The notes: generated by a model not told the origin, from the sequence alone. A stretch of DNA of 64,000 nt from Flavobacteriales bacterium UBA1494 (GCA_905182175.1 CAJJAT010000008.1:124001-188000), one strand, 5' to 3'. Counted from the first letter of the stretch, positions 38,151 to 47,698 are shown. Numbers and translations are program-made.

Positions 38151-39704
38151 TCACTTTACTCTAATCTCTTCTTGTTTAGCATCAAAAAAGCGATACTCTA
38201 GGAAAGAATAAGCTGAAGACTTGCGGATGTTAACCCATTTTCTATACTTCATGAACCATTTAAGTTGCACTGAATATAGACCTTTGGTTAAGTATGCCTC
38301 AATAAAGGGATGTATTTTAAGAGTAACCTTATTCATATTCTGCTGCTCTAATAAGTAGCGTAAATTATTCTCAATATCATCAATCAATAAAATGGTAGCA
38401 TGCGTTTCTCCGTTGCCATTACAACAAGGACATTTCTCAGCAGTCTTGATGTCCATTTCAGGCCGAACACGTTGTCGAGTAATTTGGATTAATCCAAACT
38501 TAGTAGGAGGCAGGACGGTATGTTTAGCACGATCATCCTTCATGTACCCTTTCATTTTTTCAAAAAGAAGCTCCCGATTTGCACCATCCTTCATGTCAAT
38601 GAAGTCAATAACGATTATACCACCCATATCTCGCAAACGCAATTGCCTAGCGACCTCTGCAGCAGACTCTAAGTTTACATCGACAGCATTTTGCTCTTGG
38701 TTGTCTTTCGACTTACTGCGCTGACCGCTATTTACATCAATAACGTGCAGTGCCTCTGTGTGCTCAATAACCAGATAAGCTCCAGACTTCATGGTAACAT
38801 TTCTACCAAACAATGATTTAATTTGTTTCTCTATCCCAAAATGCTCAAAAATTGGAGTATCTCTTCTATAGCCTTTTACCATTTTTTCTTTCCCAGGTGC
38901 GATAGAAGATATATAGGTTACCAATTCTTTTTTGGTTTCTGCATTATCAACATAAATATGATTAAAATCTTTGTTCAATAAGTCACGGAGCATTGCTGAG
39001 CTCCTGCTTATTTCGCCTAAAACTCGCTTCGGTGGTTTGGCTGATTTCATTTGTTGAAAGCATTGATCCCATTTTTCCATGAGTTCACTTAAGTCAGCAT
39101 GTAAATCAGCAACTTTTTTATTGACAGCAACAGTTCTTACAATAACTCCGAAACCTTCAGGACGAATGCTTTTAATCAAACGCTTTAGCCGATCTTTTTC
39201 TTCATGATTTCTAATTTTTTGAGATACTGAAATTCTATTAGAAAATGGAACCAACACCATGTATCTCCCAGCAAGAGAAAGTTCACTACTCAATCGAGGA
39301 CCTTTGGTTGAGATAGGTTCTTTCGCAATCTGCACCAAAGCAAATTGACTGCTTGTTAGCTGTTCCGCAATTTTCCCATCCTTATTAATCTCTTCTTCAA
39401 ATTTGAAACCGTTTAAAGAGGAGATTTGTTGCTTATTGGCAATTACATTTTGAACGTAATTATTTAAGGACGCAAAATTTGGACCTAAATCCAAGTAGTG
39501 CAGGAAAGCATCTTTTGTATACCCTACATCTACAAATGCCGCATTTAAACCCGGCATTACTTTTTTAATTCTACCCAGATAGATATCTCCAACAGAAAAG
39601 TTATTGTTGCTTTTCTCTTTATGTAATTCTATCAGTTGTTTATCTTCTAAAAGTGCAATAACATCTTCAGAGGATTTCGAGTTAATTATAACATCAACAC
39701 TCAT
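38151..39704 (-). CDS. rng: Ribonuclease G/E family endoribonuclease
   Basis: 517 residues, RNase G length. An S1 domain (about 36-130) is followed by the catalytic domain with Asp323 in VIDVNSG and Asp367 in VIDFIDM, the metal-binding acids, and the zinc-link motif CPCCNGNG (425-432). It cleaves single-stranded A/U-rich RNA, acting in rRNA maturation and mRNA decay. No long C-terminal scaffold is present. It follows the 30-residue basic protein and a terminator on the same strand. Confidence 0.96.
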   Translation of the reverse strand: MSVDVIINSKSSEDVIALLEDKQLIELHKEKSNNNFSVGDIYLGRIKKVMPGLNAAFVDVGYTKDAFLHYLDLGPNFASLNNYVQNVIANKQQISSLNGFKFEEEINKDGKIAEQLTSSQFALVQIAKEPISTKGPRLSSELSLAGRYMVLVPFSNRISVSQKIRNHEEKDRLKRLIKSIRPEGFGVIVRTVAVNKKVADLHADLSELMEKWDQCFQQMKSAKPPKRVLGEISRSSAMLRDLLNKDFNHIYVDNAETKKELVTYISSIAPGKEKMVKGYRRDTPIFEHFGIEKQIKSLFGRNVTMKSGAYLVIEHTEALHVIDVNSGQRSKSKDNQEQNAVDVNLESAAEVARQLRLRDMGGIIVIDFIDMKDGANRELLFEKMKGYMKDDRAKHTVLPPTKFGLIQITRQRVRPEMDIKTAEKCPCCNGNGETHATILLIDDIENNLRYLLEQQNMNKVTLKIHPFIEAYLTKGLYSVQLKWFMKYRKWVNIRKSSAYSFLEYRFFDAKQEEIRVK

Positions 39705-39810
39705 GATAATATATATTCTATAACACCCAGATTGGGCTAAGAATTATGCAATCATAAGAATCCCATTACATAAACATGCAGGGACTCTCTGATAAAAAAG
39801 TAGTTAGAAA

Positions 39811-39833
39811 ATAAAAGCCCGAATCGGGCTTTT
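39811..39833 (-). terminator. Terminator after the small basic protein gene
   Basis: AAAAGCCCGAATCGGGCTTTT is a near-perfect palindrome with a short AAT loop, flanked by A and T runs. It separates the 30-residue gene from rng, two bases past its stop. Confidence 0.8.
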
Positions 39834-39834
39834 A

Positions 39835-39927
39835 TCATTTCTTCTTTTTGTGACGATTCTTACGAAGTCTTTTCTTTCGCTTGTGTGTCGCCATCTTATG
39901 TCTTTTTCTTTTTTTACCGCTTGGCAT
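39835..39927 (-). CDS. 30-residue basic ribosomal-type protein (AURKAIP1/COX24-like)
   Basis: The reverse strand encodes a 30-residue peptide beginning MPSGKKRKRHKMATHKRKKR and ending in KNRHKKKK. Nearly two thirds of the residues are Lys, Arg or His. Such peptides occur throughout Bacteroidota near rng and HU genes and resemble the C-terminal domain of mitochondrial mS38 (AURKAIP1/COX24) and the small actinobacterial 30S protein bS22. I infer a ribosomal role. Start ATG at 39927 follows the TPR gene by 18 bases, and a terminator follows the stop at once. Confidence 0.8.
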   Translation of the reverse strand: MPSGKKRKRHKMATHKRKKRLRKNRHKKKK

Positions 39928-39945
39928 AACCTTATGTTTTAACTA

Positions 39946-40821
39946 TTAATTTTTATTTCTAATGTCATTTATGTAATCATCTAATTGCTTTAACACGATA
40001 GGATTCTCCACTAATGACTTGTATTTTTCTAATGTTTCAATCCCTTTTTCTACCTTGTCTTGGCTCAGATAAGCGTCTGTTAGATAGATGTATGCTTCTG
40101 CATTCTTGGGATCAATTTTAAGAACTTCTTCAAACCTTTCAACAGCCTTTTCGAACTGCCCTGATTGAATTGCAAAGTAACCCAAATTTGTCATGGCATT
40201 CACATTTTTTGGATCTTTATTTAAAACATCTTTCAAAATGCCAATTCCTTTCATAGGCATGATACCTAATTGACTTGATCCTTCTACATTTACGACTCCT
40301 GTAGCTGTCTGAGCATCCAGGTTATCGGGATTAAGCTCTAACACCTTTTCATAATTTCTTAATGCTCCTACAATTAAATCTTTCGGTTTAACCTTTGAAA
40401 GTCTGAAAGCCTTAAAGAAATTATCACCTGCCAGCATATAGTTTCCCTCTGTTGGAATCGCTCTTGCCTTCTCTTCTGTATACTTTGCCACCATCGGCGG
40501 AATATTTCTTTTAATGCTGAAAGTTATTAGAGAATCATAAATTAGCAATTTAGAATCTAAGTCATCAGTTTTTTTCGCTTTTCTTTCAAGTTTAATAATA
40601 TATCCTTTATCTTCTTCGCTTAGCCTATCTTCATATTCCGTTTGATGCTCATGTTCATGTCCTTCACCTTCTTCATGATCATGGCCCTCGTGGCTTTCTT
40701 CCGCAATTTCACTTTCCTCTTTAACCACATCTGATTTTTGACCAGGAGCTAAGTAGAAAATGGCTATAATAACAACTCCCGCTAAAAGTAGCAGGAGTTG
40801 TTTTTTTAAAGTACCTGACAT
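39946..40821 (-). CDS. Membrane-anchored TPR protein with His/Glu-rich segment
   Basis: 291 residues. A membrane segment (about 7-25) is followed by a His/Glu/Gly-rich stretch at about 41-62 (SHEGHDHEEGEG and HEHEHQ) and then TPR-like repeats to the end, such as NVNAMTNLGYFAIQSGQFEKA and NAEAYIYLTDAYLSQDKVEKG. The His cluster might bind a divalent metal, but that is inference. It lies five bases after the HU-like gene, so co-transcribed. Confidence 0.82.
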   Translation of the reverse strand: MSGTLKKQLLLLLAGVVIIAIFYLAPGQKSDVVKEESEIAEESHEGHDHEEGEGHEHEHQTEYEDRLSEEDKGYIIKLERKAKKTDDLDSKLLIYDSLITFSIKRNIPPMVAKYTEEKARAIPTEGNYMLAGDNFFKAFRLSKVKPKDLIVGALRNYEKVLELNPDNLDAQTATGVVNVEGSSQLGIMPMKGIGILKDVLNKDPKNVNAMTNLGYFAIQSGQFEKAVERFEEVLKIDPKNAEAYIYLTDAYLSQDKVEKGIETLEKYKSLVENPIVLKQLDDYINDIRNKN

Positions 40822-40826
40822 TAACC

Positions 40827-41114
40827 TTATGGCTTAACGTTAGCTTTTACCTTATTTACGAAGCTTTTAGAAGGCTTAAAAGCTGGAATAAAGTGCTCAG
40901 GAATAATCATGGTAGTGTTTTTAGAGATATTTCTACCAGTTTTCTCTGCTCTTTTCTTAGTAATGAATGAACCAAAACCTCTCAGGTATACGTTCTCTCC
41001 GCCTTCCAATGAACCTCTTACGGTTTTCATGAATTCTTCAACAGTGTTTAAAACTGCTGCCTTTTCGATTCCAGTGTTATCTGAAATTTTTGCTACGATG
41101 TCTGCTTTTGTCAT
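40827..41114 (-). CDS. HU/IHF-family DNA-binding protein
   Basis: 95 residues. TKADIVAKISDNTGI, FMKTVRGSLEGGENVYLRGFGSF (in pieces) and the DNA-contacting arm KTGRNISKNTTMIIPEHFIPAFKPSKSF are diagnostic of HU/IHF. Binds and bends DNA. First gene of a set continuing with the TPR gene and the 30-residue protein. TATATTTG (41182-41189, minus strand) is a likely -7 box. Confidence 0.94.
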   Translation of the reverse strand: MTKADIVAKISDNTGIEKAAVLNTVEEFMKTVRGSLEGGENVYLRGFGSFITKKRAEKTGRNISKNTTMIIPEHFIPAFKPSKSFVNKVKANVKP

Positions 41115-41246
41115 CTTTAGTTAATTTTGTGTGTTTAATTAATTAATTGGTTTTATATGAATGATTTACATCATCCAAGGGCAAATATAACATTTTTTTT
41201 ACATTCAACCTACTATAAATCATTTAGTTAAAAATAATTCGACGAT

Positions 41247-42350
41247 TTGACCTATTTAACAGACAAAAGCATCCTTAATACCGCCCAACTCATTGATTGG
41301 TATCACCTAAACAAAAGGGACTTACCTTGGAGGCTTACAAAAGACCCATATAAAATATGGCTTTCAGAGATAATTTTACAACAAACAAGAGTTGCGCAGG
41401 GAACGAGCTACTATTTAAAGTTTACAACCAATTACCCAACTGTTAATGATTTAGCAGAAGCATCAGAAGAAGAAGTTTTGAAAGATTGGCAAGGGCTAGG
41501 CTACTACTCTAGAGCAAGAAACCTGCATACTGCGGCAAAATTCGTAGCAAATGAGATGGGTGGTATTTTTCCTAATTCCTATGCCTCTATTCGAGAATTG
41601 AAAGGAGTTGGAGACTACACGTCTGCCGCGATTGCTTCTTTTGCTTTCGATTTACCACATGCTGTTGTAGATGGGAATGTTTACCGCCTACTTTCTCGTT
41701 TATTCGGAATTGAAACTCCAATTGATTCAACTCAAGGAAAAAAACAGTTTGCATCGCTAGCACAAACATTGCTACCAATAGATCAAGCTGCGAATTATAA
41801 CCAAGCCATAATGGAATTCGGAGCAATTCAATGCACCCCAAAGACACCAAAATGCCATACATGTCCTTTTTCGATCTCGTGCATCGCCTTAAAAAGCGAT
41901 CAAATTGAAAGACTTCCAATAAAAGAAAAAAAATTAAAACAGAAAAAAAGGTATTTGAATTATTTGATTCTTGAGTCAGATGACGAATTGCTTGTTAATA
42001 AAAGAGATGGGAAAGGGATTTGGCAAAACCTATATGACTTCCCTATGGTGGAAAGTGCAACTTCAATTTCTGAACGCAACCTCAGTTTGAGCAAAGATTT
42101 TCAAACCTTGCTAAGTGGTTCTGAATTCAAGATCGTAGTAAGTTCAAAAGAAAGAAAGCACATTTTAAGTCATCAAATTCTGTTTGCTAAATTTTACCAC
42201 ATTTATATAACTGATAAACTTGAGGTAATTAAAGGAAATTTTGAACAGATTAAAAAGACAGAATTAGCTAATAAACCAATTCCTAAATTAATCGAAAATT
42301 ACTTACGAGAAGAAACCAATTTGCTATCTTTGTTAGGCTCATTAAACTAA
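41247..42350 (+). CDS. mutY: A/G-specific adenine DNA glycosylase MutY
   Basis: 367 residues from a TTG start. WLSEIILQQTRVAQ contains the catalytic Glu41 and VVDGNVYRLLSR the catalytic Asp142; the iron-sulfur cysteines are at 196, 203, 206 and 212 (C-x6-C-x2-C-x5-C). A NUDIX-like C-terminal domain follows, with KRDGKGIWQNLYDFPMVE. Removes adenine opposite 8-oxoguanine. Divergent from the HU gene and followed by ssb after 12 bases. Confidence 0.96.
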   Translation: MTYLTDKSILNTAQLIDWYHLNKRDLPWRLTKDPYKIWLSEIILQQTRVAQGTSYYLKFTTNYPTVNDLAEASEEEVLKDWQGLGYYSRARNLHTAAKFVANEMGGIFPNSYASIRELKGVGDYTSAAIASFAFDLPHAVVDGNVYRLLSRLFGIETPIDSTQGKKQFASLAQTLLPIDQAANYNQAIMEFGAIQCTPKTPKCHTCPFSISCIALKSDQIERLPIKEKKLKQKKRYLNYLILESDDELLVNKRDGKGIWQNLYDFPMVESATSISERNLSLSKDFQTLLSGSEFKIVVSSKERKHILSHQILFAKFYHIYITDKLEVIKGNFEQIKKTELANKPIPKLIENYLREETNLLSLLGSLN

Positions 42351-42362
42351 AACCAAAATCGA

Positions 42363-42803
42363 ATGGCAGGAGTAAATAAAGTAATTTTAGTAGGTAGATT
42401 AGGAAAAGACCCTGAAGTTAGGCATTTGGAAAACGGGGCAGCTGTTGCTAATTTTTCTATTGCAACTTCTGAAACATATAAAGACAAAAGTGGAACTCGC
42501 CAAGAACAAACCGAGTGGCACAATATCGTTTTTTGGAGAGGCTTAGCAGAAATTGCCGAAAAGTATTTGAAAAAAGGGAGTCAAATCTATGTTGAAGGTA
42601 AATTAAGAACTAGAAGTTGGCAAGATAAAGATGGACATACTCGTTACACAACAGAAGTTGTAGGGGATCAACTAACGATGCTTGGAGGTAAAACAGAAAA
42701 TAGCACCTATGCACCTGACGCACCCACAGAATCAAAAGAGCCAACTCAAAACAAAGGAAACGTCGACTTAACTTCCGACGAGGCCGATGACTTACCTTTT
42801 TAA
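42363..42803 (+). CDS. ssb: Single-stranded DNA-binding protein
   Basis: 146 residues. An OB fold opens with [21 protein letters not shown] and ends near [12 protein letters not shown]; a disordered linker leads to the acidic tip DEADDLPF that binds partner proteins. Second gene of the mutY-ssb-gldE-gldD run, an order common in Flavobacteriia. Confidence 0.97.
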   Translation: MAGVNKVILVGRLGKDPEVRHLENGAAVANFSIATSETYKDKSGTRQEQTEWHNIVFWRGLAEIAEKYLKKGSQIYVEGKLRTRSWQDKDGHTRYTTEVVGDQLTMLGGKTENSTYAPDAPTESKEPTQNKGNVDLTSDEADDLPF

Positions 42804-42849
42804 CCAAATGAACAATATCATTTTGAACTTATCACGAATACGGTAGCAA

Positions 42850-44184
42850 TTGGACGACCCCTTTCAACACATTATAATAACAGTACTATCAATACCTTCT
42901 TTCGGAGAATCGCTACCAATCATAGCTGTAAGCATAATTGTCGCTTTTTTATTAGTTTGTTCCGCTCTTATTTCAGGTTCTGAAGTTGCTTATTTTTCAT
43001 TAGGCCCTTCAGAGTTAGGCGAAATCGGCGGGCATGTTGACAGAAAATCGGTCGTGCTAAAAAACCTCCTAGAACGCCCAAAAAGACTGTTAGCAACCAT
43101 TCTTATTGCGAATAACTTTATTAACGTAGCAATTGTTATTTTATCTGCTTATCTGAGTGACCTGTTGATTCCTGAAAGCTTCAGTGATTCGCTAACCTTA
43201 TTCATACAGGTTGGGTTAGTAACATTCCTACTATTGCTTTTAGGAGAAGTAATTCCGAAAGTATATGCGAATAAAAAACCACTAAGCCTAGCAAAGTTTA
43301 TGTCTCAACCGCTATACTATATCCGTGGAATTCTCACCCCACTAAGCAGTATCCTCGTAAATTCAACAAATTTCATTGATAAACGAATAAAAAAAAAGGG
43401 ACATAACATTTCAGTAGATGAGCTTTCCCAAGCGTTAGAACTAACCTCGGACGAAAATAGTAGAGACGAAGACCAGAAAATACTAGAAGGTATTGTTAAA
43501 TTTGGAAATACCGATGTAAAACAAGTCATGACCTCAAGGGTAGATGTTGTTAGCTTGGAACAGAGAATGTCCTTTAAGGAGGTAATTGAAACTATCTTAG
43601 ATTCTGGGTTTTCAAGAATTCCAGTTCACAAAGATTCTTTCGATAGTATTTTAGGAGTGCTATATATTAAAGATGTTTTACCTCACTTAAGTGAGGATGA
43701 CTGTGAATGGATGAAACTAATTCGGAAACCATTTTTTGTTCCAGAAAATAAAAAAATTGATGACTTACTAAAAGAATTTCAAACCAAGAAAACACACCTA
43801 GCTATAGTTGTTGATGAATATGGCGGAAGTTCCGGAATCATCAGTCTAGAGGATATTTTAGAAGAGATTGTTGGAGAGATTTCAGATGAATTTGACGATG
43901 AAGACTTGGTTTATTCTAAACTTGATGATTACAATTATATTTTTGAAGGCAAAACTCCACTAAATGACATGTACCGGGTTCTAGAAATTGATGGAGAAGA
44001 TTTTGAGGCAGAAAAGGGCGAATCAGAAACTATGGCAGGGTTTGTACTCGAGCTATTTGGAAAAATTCCAAAAAAGAACCAGAAATTAAGATTTAACGAG
44101 TATCAAATCACAATCGAAGCAGCAGATAAGCGCCGGGTGAAACGAATTAAATTGACTTTACCGAAAGAAACTTCTGCAGGATAG
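42850..44184 (+). CDS. gldE: Gliding motility-associated protein GldE (DUF21/CBS/CorC)
   Basis: 444 residues from a TTG start. A DUF21 membrane domain with four segments (about 20-160) is followed by two CBS repeats (TSRVDVVSLEQRMSFKEVIE; ILGVLYIKDVLPHLS) and a CorC/HlyC domain with VVDEYGGSSGIISLEDILEEIVGEI. GldE is named for linkage to gliding in Flavobacterium, where it can partly replace other Gld functions. The next gene, gldD, starts directly after the stop. Confidence 0.92.
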   Translation: MDDPFQHIIITVLSIPSFGESLPIIAVSIIVAFLLVCSALISGSEVAYFSLGPSELGEIGGHVDRKSVVLKNLLERPKRLLATILIANNFINVAIVILSAYLSDLLIPESFSDSLTLFIQVGLVTFLLLLLGEVIPKVYANKKPLSLAKFMSQPLYYIRGILTPLSSILVNSTNFIDKRIKKKGHNISVDELSQALELTSDENSRDEDQKILEGIVKFGNTDVKQVMTSRVDVVSLEQRMSFKEVIETILDSGFSRIPVHKDSFDSILGVLYIKDVLPHLSEDDCEWMKLIRKPFFVPENKKIDDLLKEFQTKKTHLAIVVDEYGGSSGIISLEDILEEIVGEISDEFDDEDLVYSKLDDYNYIFEGKTPLNDMYRVLEIDGEDFEAEKGESETMAGFVLELFGKIPKKNQKLRFNEYQITIEAADKRRVKRIKLTLPKETSAG

Positions 44185-44751
44185 ATGAAAAAACTAATCA
44201 CACCCATTTTGCTGCTTAGCCTTTTTGCTTGTCAGGAAACACCAATTCCTAAGCCTATAGGGTACTTTCGAATTGATTTACCTGAAAAGCAATTTGACGT
44301 AGTTGATAGTTTACCTTTTCCGTTTCAGTTTGAATTGCCGCAATATGCTGCTATAAATCTAGAAAAAACGAAGGAAGACAGCAATTTTTTAAACATTGAC
44401 TTTCCTAGATATGGAGCCAGGCTGCACATGAGCTACATTAAAGTAGACACCAACTTACCCAAGCTACTTAACGATGCTAGAACATTAGTATACAAACATC
44501 TGGAAAAAGCACAAGACATTTCAGAAACATCGATTTACAAGGAAAATAAACGAGTTTTTGGCCTATTTTACACACTAGATGGCAACACAGCTTCCGGTTC
44601 TCAATTCTACTTAACAGATAGCACCAATCACTTTTTAAGAGGTGCACTATACTTTAATGTAGTACCTAATTTTGATTCCATTGCTCCTGTTCAAAGGTTC
44701 ATCACTAAAGATCTTCGACATTTAATTGAAACAGTCCGCTGGAAAAAATAG
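44185..44751 (+). CDS. gldD: Gliding motility lipoprotein GldD
   Basis: 188 residues. Lipoprotein signal with LLSLFACQE (Cys16), then PKPIGYFRIDLPEKQFDVVD and LNIDFPRYGARLHMSYI, the GldD family pattern. GldD is needed for type IX secretion and gliding in Flavobacterium. Starts immediately after gldE, so it is translated in the same operon. Confidence 0.93.
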   Translation: MKKLITPILLLSLFACQETPIPKPIGYFRIDLPEKQFDVVDSLPFPFQFELPQYAAINLEKTKEDSNFLNIDFPRYGARLHMSYIKVDTNLPKLLNDARTLVYKHLEKAQDISETSIYKENKRVFGLFYTLDGNTASGSQFYLTDSTNHFLRGALYFNVVPNFDSIAPVQRFITKDLRHLIETVRWKK

Positions 44752-45007
44752 ATTGGAAGTGTTCTGTAACGAAATAATGTCTTCTAATTCATCCAGAACC
44801 TTTAAGATGACTGCTCCCTCAAAGACAATTTTTCAATTCACATGAAACGAATCGTATTATAAACCCTTGGTTGATTTCAATTGAACTTGACCGGGCAATT
44901 AAAAACCCATAAATTTAACTGAAACAAAACCCGCAACAAGCCCTTTTAAAAAAGATAAACCCATTTCCATACCAAAAAGGATTTACCGTTATTTAGATTT
45001 CAAAATA

Positions 45008-46069
45008 CTAGGCCGCTCTAAACCGATGGAGATTAAAAATTACCGTTCCTAAGAGAAGTAATGCCCCCAACTGGTGCAGTAATCCCAAACTCACCGGCAC
45101 AGCATATAATAAAGCAGCAACACCAAGCACAAATTGAAAACTTACAGCAATAAGTAAAGAGTTTACGCCCCATTTTTGAGAAGAAGATAGTTCCATTTTT
45201 CTAGCTCTAAAAAAGATGAATAAGATTAGGCCGACCACTGCATATGCCATATAACGATGAAGAAACTGAACTCCTGCCAACCCTTCGATGAAATTCAGAT
45301 ACATTGGTTGCATCGCTGTAACTCCTTCAGCAATCCAATTCTTACCCATTTTTGGCCAAGAATTATATACTTTCCCTGCATTCAAGCCTGCAACGTAAGC
45401 ACCCCAAATAATTTGGATTACAACCACCGGAAATAAAATTTGAAACCACTTTCTTAACGGATGACGAACTTGCTTTTCCGGTTTTGGATAAATCAACCCA
45501 AGTGCTACCCAAAAAGTGTATGAAAAAGTTAAAAAGGCAGTTGTTAGATGCATTGCCAATCGATAGTGACTAACATCCGGATTTGCTTTTAATCCACTTT
45601 TTACCATATACCATCCTAAGATGCCTTGGAAGCTACCCATTATTAATAGAACAACTAACCGTGGCATTAAGGCTTTAGAAATCTTCTTTCTTATCCAGAA
45701 CCACAAAAATGGAAGAATGAATACAATACCAATCACTCTGCCAAACATTCTGTGGCCATACTCCCAATAAAAAATAGACTTAAATTCGTCTATAGAAAAG
45801 TTAAAGTTTACCAATTGGTATTCTGGAAATTGCTTGTACTTGTTGAACAAAATTTCCCAATCCCCCTGTGAAGTTGGCGGCGAACTACCAAAAAGATTCC
45901 ATTCAACCATCGAAAGACCCGAATGAGTTAAACGAGTTAGTCCTCCAATTGCCACCATAATAAATATGAGTAAACAGCCGGTGAACAGCCAAATAATTAT
46001 TGAATTATTATTTTGTTGAGAGAGGGTTTGGGGTCGGTTGTTCTCAATTGTTTGAGAAGTATTCTCCAT
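45008..46069 (-). CDS. ctaA: Heme A synthase (COX15/CtaA family)
   Basis: 353 residues with eight hydrophobic segments. GGLTRLTHSGLSMVEW (about 43-58), YWEYGHRMFGR (about 104-114), YRLAMHLTTAFL (about 169-180) and HQLGALLLLG (about 332-341) place the conserved histidines. The enzyme oxidises the heme O methyl group to make heme A for cytochrome oxidase. The gene stands alone after a 256-base intergenic stretch with no visible gene. Confidence 0.94.
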   Translation of the reverse strand: MENTSQTIENNRPQTLSQQNNNSIIIWLFTGCLLIFIMVAIGGLTRLTHSGLSMVEWNLFGSSPPTSQGDWEILFNKYKQFPEYQLVNFNFSIDEFKSIFYWEYGHRMFGRVIGIVFILPFLWFWIRKKISKALMPRLVVLLIMGSFQGILGWYMVKSGLKANPDVSHYRLAMHLTTAFLTFSYTFWVALGLIYPKPEKQVRHPLRKWFQILFPVVVIQIIWGAYVAGLNAGKVYNSWPKMGKNWIAEGVTAMQPMYLNFIEGLAGVQFLHRYMAYAVVGLILFIFFRARKMELSSSQKWGVNSLLIAVSFQFVLGVAALLYAVPVSLGLLHQLGALLLLGTVIFNLHRFRAA

Positions 46070-46109
46070 AGTACTTAGGCAAACCTTGTTTATTCCTTTA
46101 TCAGGATAG

Positions 46110-46601
46110 TTATCTTATTCTTTTAATGAAGTAAGTGAATAAATCAGGAAAAGAAATATTAATTCGCTCAGCAACTGATGCTACACTTTCATCTTCTTTA
46201 TCACTTGCCTCTGAATCAATAGTTGCATCGCTTGTTAGTGTCTTTGCTTTGTATTGCCCCTCGTGGATGTTATTAATGAATTTCTGAATAGCCTCAGGTG
46301 TCGTCGTTGACTTATCAAACTCAAAAGTGGCAATTTTGTTTTCGAAATTAACAGTAGAAGTAACAATTCCATCCATACCTCCTACTTTATCTTGTATAAA
46401 CTTAGCACACCCCATAGCACAGGTCATACCTTCCACTTCCATCTTCACCTCTACCTTATTTTCAGCTAGAACTTCTTTTTGAATCTTATTTTGTGGAATA
46501 GGAATTTCAATTAGCTCCGCTTCATTTGTCGAAGTTTTGGTGTCTCCACAAGAAAAAAAGAAAATTGATAATGAGAACGAGAGAAACAGTAACTTTTTCA
46601 T
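46110..46601 (-). CDS. HMA-domain lipoprotein
   Basis: 163 residues from ATG 46601, which gives the lipoprotein signal MKKLLFLSFSLSIFFFSCG; upstream TTG and ATG codons would bury it. A heavy-metal-associated domain lies at about 50-120, with GMTCAMGCAKFI holding Cys-x3-Cys rather than the usual Cys-x2-Cys. A short C-terminal part (SIPDLF-like, FPDLFTYFIKRIR) follows. Probably a periplasmic copper or zinc carrier; the spacing change may alter metal binding. It is 40 bases upstream of ctaA on the same strand, compatible with a copper link. Confidence 0.85.
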   Translation of the reverse strand: MKKLLFLSFSLSIFFFSCGDTKTSTNEAELIEIPIPQNKIQKEVLAENKVEVKMEVEGMTCAMGCAKFIQDKVGGMDGIVTSTVNFENKIATFEFDKSTTTPEAIQKFINNIHEGQYKAKTLTSDATIDSEASDKEDESVASVAERINISFPDLFTYFIKRIR

Positions 46602-46727
46602 AGCATTCAGGTTTTGAACAAATTTAACCTTTAAAACGATCATAAGGTTCGAGACCAATCAAATTATTTTAAAGAATATATAAGGCAATCGATTAAAGCA
46701 TCTACTTTTGCCTGTAAATTTAAATAA

Positions 46728-47657
46728 ATGCCCAATTTAGACCGCCCAGCCGTTCAGTGGACCATGTTATTATTCCTAGCATTTGTGTGGGGCAGTTCTT
46801 TCATTCTAATGAAGAAGGGGTTAGTCTCTTTCTCATGGGACCAAGTCGCCTCTTTAAGAATAGTGATTTCAACCCTATTTATATCTCCCATTCTCTTTAA
46901 AAATTTCAGTCAAATTAAAAAGAACCAGTGGTGGAGAATTTGTATCGCAGGTTTATTAGGTAGCGGAGTGCCGGCTTACCTCTTTCCACTGGCACAGACT
47001 CACATTAGCAGCTCCCTAACCGGCATGTTAAACTCTCTAGTACCACTATTCACAGTGGTAATTGGTCTATTGTTCTTTAAAATGGGATTTAGATGGCTAA
47101 AAATTGGTGGTGTTTTAATAGGCCTAATCGGCGCTTTGGGTCTAGTTTATTCAGCGGGTAGTATAAATTTGGCTGATGGAAATTTAGGTTACGCTAGTTT
47201 TGTAGTGCTAGCAACCGTAATGTACGCCACAAATATCAACTTCATCAAAAACTTCTTGTACGAAGTTGATGCTATTAATATCACTTCTTTTGGTTTTTTA
47301 TTCACAGGGCCCTTTGCCGCTGCCCATTTATTTAGCACTAATTTTATTGAGATTGTAAAAACCGACGAAAACGCTACACTAAACTTATTTTACATTGGGT
47401 TATTGGCCGTTTTTGGAACTGCCATTGCAGTGATTCTTTTCAACATGCTCATTAAAAAAGTGTCTGCAGTTTTTTCTTCATCGGTAACTTACATCATTCC
47501 TGTTTTTGCCATTTTTTGGGGATTAGTAGATGGCGAAGAGATTCAAATGTTACAATTTGTCTGCATCGCCATCATCTTAACTGGAATTTATATTGTAAAC
47601 AAAGACAACCGTTTAGAGCGAAAAGAGCTACACAATGTACTAAATGAAAAAAAGTAA
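46728..47657 (+). CDS. EamA-family DMT transporter
   Basis: 309 residues with ten hydrophobic segments in two EamA halves. FVWGSSFILMKKGL opens the first half and VLATVMYATNINFIKN the second. Likely exports a small metabolite; substrate unknown. TACTTTTG at 46703-46710 is a plausible -7 box without a good -33 box. Confidence 0.9.
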   Translation: MPNLDRPAVQWTMLLFLAFVWGSSFILMKKGLVSFSWDQVASLRIVISTLFISPILFKNFSQIKKNQWWRICIAGLLGSGVPAYLFPLAQTHISSSLTGMLNSLVPLFTVVIGLLFFKMGFRWLKIGGVLIGLIGALGLVYSAGSINLADGNLGYASFVVLATVMYATNINFIKNFLYEVDAINITSFGFLFTGPFAAAHLFSTNFIEIVKTDENATLNLFYIGLLAVFGTAIAVILFNMLIKKVSAVFSSSVTYIIPVFAIFWGLVDGEEIQMLQFVCIAIILTGIYIVNKDNRLERKELHNVLNEKK

Positions 47658-47667
47658 GGAATCACGG

Positions 47668-47698
47668 TTGTCCTTTCAAAAGGCTTTATGTAAATTTG
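47668..47698 (+). promoter_or_regulatory. Promoter of rplU-rpmA
   Basis: TTG at 47668-47670, exactly 20 bases, then TAAATTTG at 47691-47698: a full match to both Bacteroidota promoter boxes. It lies 40 bases before the rplU ATG. Confidence 0.72.

Noticed and set aside
44752-45007. Gene or RNA in the gdlD-ctaA gap
   Set aside because: 256 bases with no family-like frame, tRNA fold or terminator that I could see.
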